Below are positions 8,813-10,871 of a stretch of 10,871 bases of DNA, piece by piece. Position 1 is the first letter of the stretch. The number at the start of each line of letters is the position of its first letter. Below the pieces are notes generated by a model that did no database searches, had not been told where the DNA came from, and was given only the letters and a program-made list of their open reading frames with translations. The translations under genes and the position numbers were made by a program. Source of the DNA: Candidatus Adiutrix sp. (GTDB lineage Bacteria; Desulfobacterota; Desulfarculia; Adiutricales; Adiutricaceae); the NCBI GenBank assembly GCA_031285975.1, contig JAITVE010000096.1, forward strand, positions 1 through 10,871. Direction: 5' to 3'.

Positions 8813-8841
8813 CCATCATTCCGGCGAGGGCCGGGGTGACG
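8813..8841 (+). repeat. REP-like palindrome, copy 3
   Basis: The stem is TTCCGGC (8819-8825) and GCCGGGG (8830-8836) around GAGG, with G-T wobbles. Unlike copies 1 and 2 it ends in GTGACGG, so the outer arms ATCA/TGAC can extend the stem. Confidence 0.65.
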
Positions 8842-8876
8842 GAGGCGCGGGGGGGGAAGCTTCAAAAAATCAAGCG

Positions 8877-9584
8877 TCAATCCGTTGCTTCGGCTTCGCC
8901 GCGCCGGGTCAATTCCAGGCAGAGGTTGAGGGTGTCGAAGGCATCGCGGACAACATAGTCCACGCCCAGGCGTTCGACTTCGGCGGCCAGGGTGGGGTCG
9001 GTGGAGGCGGTCATGAAGCCGCCGCCGACAAAGATGGGCGGGGCCTGGCGGCCATGATAGGTGGCCCGCACCAGGTGCACCAGCCGCCCCAATGGTTCCA
9101 GGCAGGTGGTCAGGAGGAGCGAGACCCCCACGGCGTTGGGCTCCCGCTGCAAAATTTCTTTCAAAAAGGCGCGGGGGGGCACGTCCACCCCGAGATCGAC
9201 CACCTCAAAGCCGTGGGCCTCCAAAAAATAGGAGGCCATATTTTTGCCCAAATCGTGGATATCGCCCTCAATAGTGCCGATAATCACCAGGCCGGAGCGG
9301 CCCACGGCCCCGCCCTCCTTCACCAGCCGGGGCATCAGAAGGCGCATGGACTGCCGCATAATCTCGCCGGAGAGAATCAGCCCGGACACATAATATTCGC
9401 CGCGCTGGTACATCTCGCCAATCTCGCCCAAACCGTTCTGGAAGCACAGCAGAATGTCGCGGGGGCTCACCCCGTCGTGCAGCAAATCGGCCACGGCCTG
9501 GAGCACGGCCACTTCGTTCAAGCTGACAATGAGCGTTTTCAGCCGCGCCAGCCGCACCTGTTGTTCCTGGGGAGTTATGACCAT
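8877..9584 (-). CDS. Corrinoid (cobalamin-binding) protein of methyltransferase type
   Basis: A 235-aa protein with two domains: an N-terminal helical B12-binding cap (about 10-90, with GLGEIGEMYQRGEYYVSGLI) and a Rossmann-like B12-binding domain (about 97-228). The lower-axial-ligand motif DxHxxG is D108-I-H110-D-L-G113, followed by GVSLLLTT (153-160) and the GGG of FVGGGFMT (187-189). This is the architecture of MtbC/MttC/MtmC and other methyl carriers, where the cobalt accepts a methyl group from a substrate-specific methyltransferase and passes it on. The start is ATG at 9584-9582. No strong ribosome binding site is visible and the gene lies 2 nt after the regulator stop, so translation is probably coupled. 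No partner methyltransferase or reactivase is present in the window. It could be a methyl carrier with distant partners or a cobalamin-dependent sensor module; the fold call is firm, the role is not. Confidence 0.9.
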   Translation of the reverse strand: MVITPQEQQVRLARLKTLIVSLNEVAVLQAVADLLHDGVSPRDILLCFQNGLGEIGEMYQRGEYYVSGLILSGEIMRQSMRLLMPRLVKEGGAVGRSGLVIIGTIEGDIHDLGKNMASYFLEAHGFEVVDLGVDVPPRAFLKEILQREPNAVGVSLLLTTCLEPLGRLVHLVRATYHGRQAPPIFVGGGFMTASTDPTLAAEVERLGVDYVVRDAFDTLNLCLELTRRGEAEATD

Positions 9585-9586
9585 AT

Positions 9587-10336
9587 TTAGTTAATGCCTA
9601 TCTGAGCGGTCAGTTTCAACTGGTCTTCGGGGGCGATGAACCAGCCCACGGCCAGAGGGCCCAGGGCGGCGTCGAAAAAGGCGTAGGAGAGGCGGAAGCC
9701 CACCGAGCCCTGGGGGCGGCCTAGAGTGCGGGCATCCTCGTCGCTCATGAGGGTAGGGGCGATGGAGAGCACGGCCCGCTTGATGAGCCCCTGGCCGCTG
9801 CCGGTGAAGAGGCCCGTGATGTAGGTGGCCTCCAGCTCAGCCTCCACCACCGGGCGACGGGGGTCGAGAAGCAGATAGCCTTCCTGTACCAGCAAAACGC
9901 CCTCCTCGCCCATGATGTGCCGCCGCAGGAAGATGACCGAATCCCCCAGTTCGATGCCCAGTTGGGTGGCCACGGTTTGGTTGGCCCGCAGCACTTCCGA
10001 GCGGATGATGTCCACCCGGGTCTGCCGGGCCCGCACGGCCTCCACCAGGCCGTCGATGAAAAACGGCGCGCCGCTCCAACTCAATTCCTTAACATAAGTG
10101 CCGCGCCCCGGCACGCGCTCCAGAAGGCCGTGCTCCACCAGCACACCCACGGCCTGGCGCACGGTCATCAGAGCCAGGCCGTGCTCTTTGCTGAGAGTGG
10201 CCTCGGAGGGAATCTTTTCGCCGCAGGGGAAGCTGCCGTCCAGAATGCGCTCTTTCAGGGTCTCGGCCAGCCGCAGATAAGCCCGGCTGTCGGCAGGGGC
10301 TTTCTTCCGGCCCGGCGATTTTTCGGTCACGTCCAT
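9587..10336 (-). CDS. GntR-family transcription regulator (HutC/UTRA subfamily)
   Basis: A 249-aa cytoplasmic DNA-binding regulator. Residues 20-83 form the GntR winged helix-turn-helix, with GEKIPSEATLSKEHG (39-53), the recognition helix around TVRQAV (58-63), and the wing VPGRGTYV (75-82). Residues about 92-243 form a UTRA effector-binding domain, in which small molecules such as amino acids, sugars or their derivatives normally release DNA. I chose ATG 10336 because AAGAAGG precedes it by 4 nt and a promoter predicts a transcript start near 10366. A GTG at 10384 would extend the frame by 16 residues but has no ribosome binding site and lies upstream of that start. It is first in a two-gene unit with the corrinoid protein, so it probably controls that gene and itself. 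The effector is unknown. Confidence 0.9.
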   Translation of the reverse strand: MDVTEKSPGRKKAPADSRAYLRLAETLKERILDGSFPCGEKIPSEATLSKEHGLALMTVRQAVGVLVEHGLLERVPGRGTYVKELSWSGAPFFIDGLVEAVRARQTRVDIIRSEVLRANQTVATQLGIELGDSVIFLRRHIMGEEGVLLVQEGYLLLDPRRPVVEAELEATYITGLFTGSGQGLIKRAVLSIAPTLMSDEDARTLGRPQGSVGFRLSYAFFDAALGPLAVGWFIAPEDQLKLTAQIGIN

Positions 10337-10340
10337 AGCG

Positions 10341-10346
10341 CCTTCT
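10341..10346 (-). promoter_or_regulatory. Ribosome binding site of the GntR gene
   Basis: On the minus strand AGAAGG lies 4 nt before the ATG at 10336. It favours this start over the upstream GTG at 10384. Confidence 0.6.
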
Positions 10347-10372
10347 TCCAAATATGGATAATCAACCGTAAC

Positions 10373-10401
10373 ACTATATATCACTACGTTCTTGAGGGCA
10401 A
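10373..10401 (-). promoter_or_regulatory. Candidate sigma-70 promoter of the GntR-corrinoid unit
   Basis: On the minus strand, TTGCCC (10401-10396) and TATAGT (10378-10373) are separated by 17 nt. The -10 matches consensus at five of six positions and the -35 at four. A direct repeat CACTA...CACTA (plus strand 10372-10376 and 10382-10386, 10-bp period) covers the -10 region and is a possible operator for self-regulation. The repeat is seen in the sequence; its function is a guess. Confidence 0.45.
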
Positions 10402-10488
10402 TATATCTTTTTCACACTCTAGAGCGGTGGAGAGCGCACATCCGCAATCAGGGCGGCCGCATTTGGAAAACTCTCTCTGCCGCCACCG

Positions 10489-10613
10489 TCTTTTGTCCTT
10501 CCACCGCAGCCATTCCGGCGGAGGGGCGTGGCGGGGGATGCAATATGCCGCCAAGAGACAGGCATGGATACCGGCCTTCGCCGGAATGACGGTCGTCGCG
10601 GAGGGACAAAAAG
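10489..10613. repeat. REPIN-like element: two REP units in inverted orientation
   Basis: A degenerate plus-orientation unit with CCATTCCGGCGGAGG (about 10510-10524) faces a good minus-orientation unit at 10564-10591 (stem ACCGGC/GCCGGA around CTTC). The outer flanks CTTTTGTCCTTCC (10490-10502) and GGAGGGACAAAAAG (10600-10613) are near-perfect inverted copies. The whole 125 bp therefore forms one long imperfect inverted repeat, as expected of a REPIN or small MITE. The same unit occurs at 8656-8841. Confidence 0.55.
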
Positions 10614-10645
10614 CGGCGCGGTCGTCGTTATCGACGCCGCGCCGC
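10608..10645 (-). terminator. Intrinsic terminator reading leftwards
   Basis: GCGGCGCGG (10613-10621) pairs with CCGCGCCGC (10637-10645) and CGTCG (10623-10627) with CGACG (10632-10636). That gives a 14-bp stem with one bulged T and a TTAT loop. On the minus strand it is followed at once by TTTTTGTCC, the U-run of a Rho-independent terminator; on the plus strand no U-run follows. It would stop transcription coming from the insertion-sequence side before it reaches the GntR promoter. Confidence 0.7.
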
Positions 10646-10655
10646 AGGTGTTAGA

Positions 10656-10698
10656 GCGCTTTTCTCTTTCAAGGTCGTCTGCATGAAATGAAAAGCGC
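10656..10698. repeat. Inverted repeat GCGCTTTTC / GAAAAGCGC
   Basis: Perfect 9-bp arms at 10656-10664 and 10690-10698 enclose 25 nt. Inside, TTTCA (10667-10671) and TGAAA (10684-10688) can extend the helix after a small 2/1 internal loop. No U-run follows on either strand, so it is not an ordinary terminator. Confidence 0.6.
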
Positions 10699-10712
10699 CC
10701 GGAGGTTTGCGT

Positions 10713-10749
10713 ATTTTGCAATTTACTAAAGGCAGGTAAATTGCAAAAT
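10713..10749. repeat. Perfect 14-bp inverted repeat with 9-nt loop
   Basis: ATTTTGCAATTTAC (10713-10726) and GTAAATTGCAAAAT (10736-10749) are exact reverse complements around TAAAGGCAG. The hairpin ends 7 bp before the presumed insertion-sequence boundary and is AT-rich, unlike the GC-rich terminator to its left. Confidence 0.75.
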
Positions 10750-10756
10750 GCTCTAG

Positions 10757-10871
10757 GTAGTGTCGTCAATAGATTTCAAGCCAAAGAGCGATGCAACGTA
10801 TTTGAGTAATTGCCAGAAATGAAGCTGCATTTTTGGCATACCGGGTTGCAAAGCCGCGCCACCTTTTCAAA
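10757..10871 (-). mobile_element. IS5-type insertion sequence, right-edge partial
   Basis: A transposase C-terminus is followed (minus strand) by a short untranslated end, GACGACACTAC, next to CTAG at 10753-10756. IS5-subgroup elements typically duplicate a 4-bp YTAR target, so CTAG is a candidate duplication and 10757 a candidate element end. The other end lies outside the window, so neither can be confirmed. Confidence 0.5.
10766..10871 (-). CDS. IS5-family transposase, C-terminal fragment (cut by window edge)
   Basis: The last 34 residues of a minus-strand frame, ending in a TGA at 10768-10766, read LKRWRGFATRYAKNAASF and then FLAITQIRCIALWLEIY. The LKxWRGxATRYxKxAxxFL pattern is the familiar C-terminus of IS5-family DDE transposases, just downstream of the catalytic glutamate region. 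The catalytic residues themselves are not in the window, so intactness cannot be judged. The frame is open to the edge. Confidence 0.75.
   Translation of the reverse strand, partial: LKRWRGFATRYAKNAASFLAITQIRCIALWLEIY

Larger units (their letters stand above)
8630..8876. other. Convergent intergenic region with three REP-like palindromes
   Basis: This is the 247-bp gap between the 3' ends of the methyltransferase (+) and the corrinoid gene (-). Apart from the three palindromes listed separately it holds a run of eight G (8849-8856). I see no intrinsic terminator with a U-run for either gene; the palindromes may serve as transcript 3' ends. Confidence 0.6.
10385..10765. other. Gene-free region rich in inverted repeats
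   Basis: I find no credible gene here. The stretch holds the -35 side of the GntR promoter, a REPIN-like pair of palindromes, a leftward intrinsic terminator, and two further hairpins next to an IS5-type insertion-sequence end. Short reading frames across it are translations of the repeats. Confidence 0.6.

Noticed and set aside
8656..8841. Possible CRISPR array
   Set aside because: Only three units, each itself palindromic and variable, with unequal gaps; a REP-like family explains them better.
8857..8876. T-rich stretch after the corrinoid stop (minus strand) as an intrinsic terminator
   Set aside because: The only stem is GCTT/AAGC with the T run in the loop rather than after the stem.
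8718..9590. Plus-strand open frame of 290 codons opposite the corrinoid gene
   Set aside because: Its start lies in REP copy 2 (reading RHSCGGRNP, the usual repeat translation) and the rest is the antisense of a clear corrinoid protein.
10337..10384. GTG start at 10384 for the GntR gene
   Set aside because: No ribosome binding site, and the predicted promoter -10 lies downstream of it, so the codon would not be transcribed.
9917..10654. Plus-strand open frame of 245 codons opposite the GntR gene
   Set aside because: It is antisense to the GntR coding region and ends in the repeat translation WIPAFAGMT; no family signal.
10419..10769. Minus-strand open frame of 116 codons in the repeat region
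   Set aside because: It reads through hairpins, the terminator and REP units, has no ribosome binding site and no recognisable motif.

Overview
The window reads as a GC-rich, Gram-negative-type bacterial chromosome segment. The evidence is UDP-GlcNAc-derived uronic acid genes of the O-antigen/capsule type, a hybrid sensor kinase, a corrinoid protein suggesting anaerobic metabolism, and REP-like CATTCCGGC palindromes. I lean towards a Desulfobacterota/deltaproteobacterial relative, but nothing here fixes the taxon. Base composition is uneven. The sugar genes and the kinase are strongly GC-rich, the Fic gene at 3788-5281 is clearly AT-richer, and the methyltransferase at 7883-8629 is intermediate.

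Layout, left to right. (1) 1-3771 (+): three tightly packed genes matching the Pseudomonas WbpA/B/D/E (Bordetella Wlb) route to UDP-2,3-diacetamido-2,3-dideoxy-glucuronic acid. They are an oxidoreductase-acetyltransferase fusion cut by the left edge, a PLP aminotransferase, and a UDP-GlcNAc 6-dehydrogenase. (2) 3788-5281 (+): a Fic-domain protein with a complete active-site motif, a self-inhibitory motif and a long unidentified C-terminal region. It lies 16 nt after the dehydrogenase. (3) 5340-8629 (+): a membrane-bound hybrid histidine kinase whose stop codon overlaps the start of a SAM-dependent methyltransferase (TAATG). (4) 8630-8876: a convergent intergenic region with three REP-like palindromes. 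(5) 8877-10336 (-): a GntR/UTRA regulator followed 2 nt later by a methyltransferase-type corrinoid protein, with a plausible promoter at 10373-10401. (6) 10385-10765: no credible gene. It holds a REPIN-like inverted repeat pair, an intrinsic terminator reading leftwards, and two further strong hairpins enclosed by short inverted arms. (7) 10766-10871 (-): the C-terminal end of an IS5-type transposase cut by the right edge.

How the genes may work together: the first three enzymes, plus the fused acetyltransferase, cover oxidation at C6, oxidation at C3, transamination and N-acetylation of UDP-GlcNAc, so together they would make one activated surface-sugar donor. All plus-strand genes are collinear with gaps of -4, 12, 16, 58 and -1 nt, so co-transcription of the whole 1-8629 block is possible but not shown. 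The regulator/corrinoid pair is a separate divergent unit. It has no methyltransferase or corrinoid reactivase partner in the window, which makes it the most puzzling pairing here.

I see no CRISPR array, tRNA, rRNA or complete insertion sequence. I did not find a clearly new system. The best leads are the GntR-corrinoid pair, the Fic protein appended to a sugar operon, and the nested hairpin element beside the IS end.
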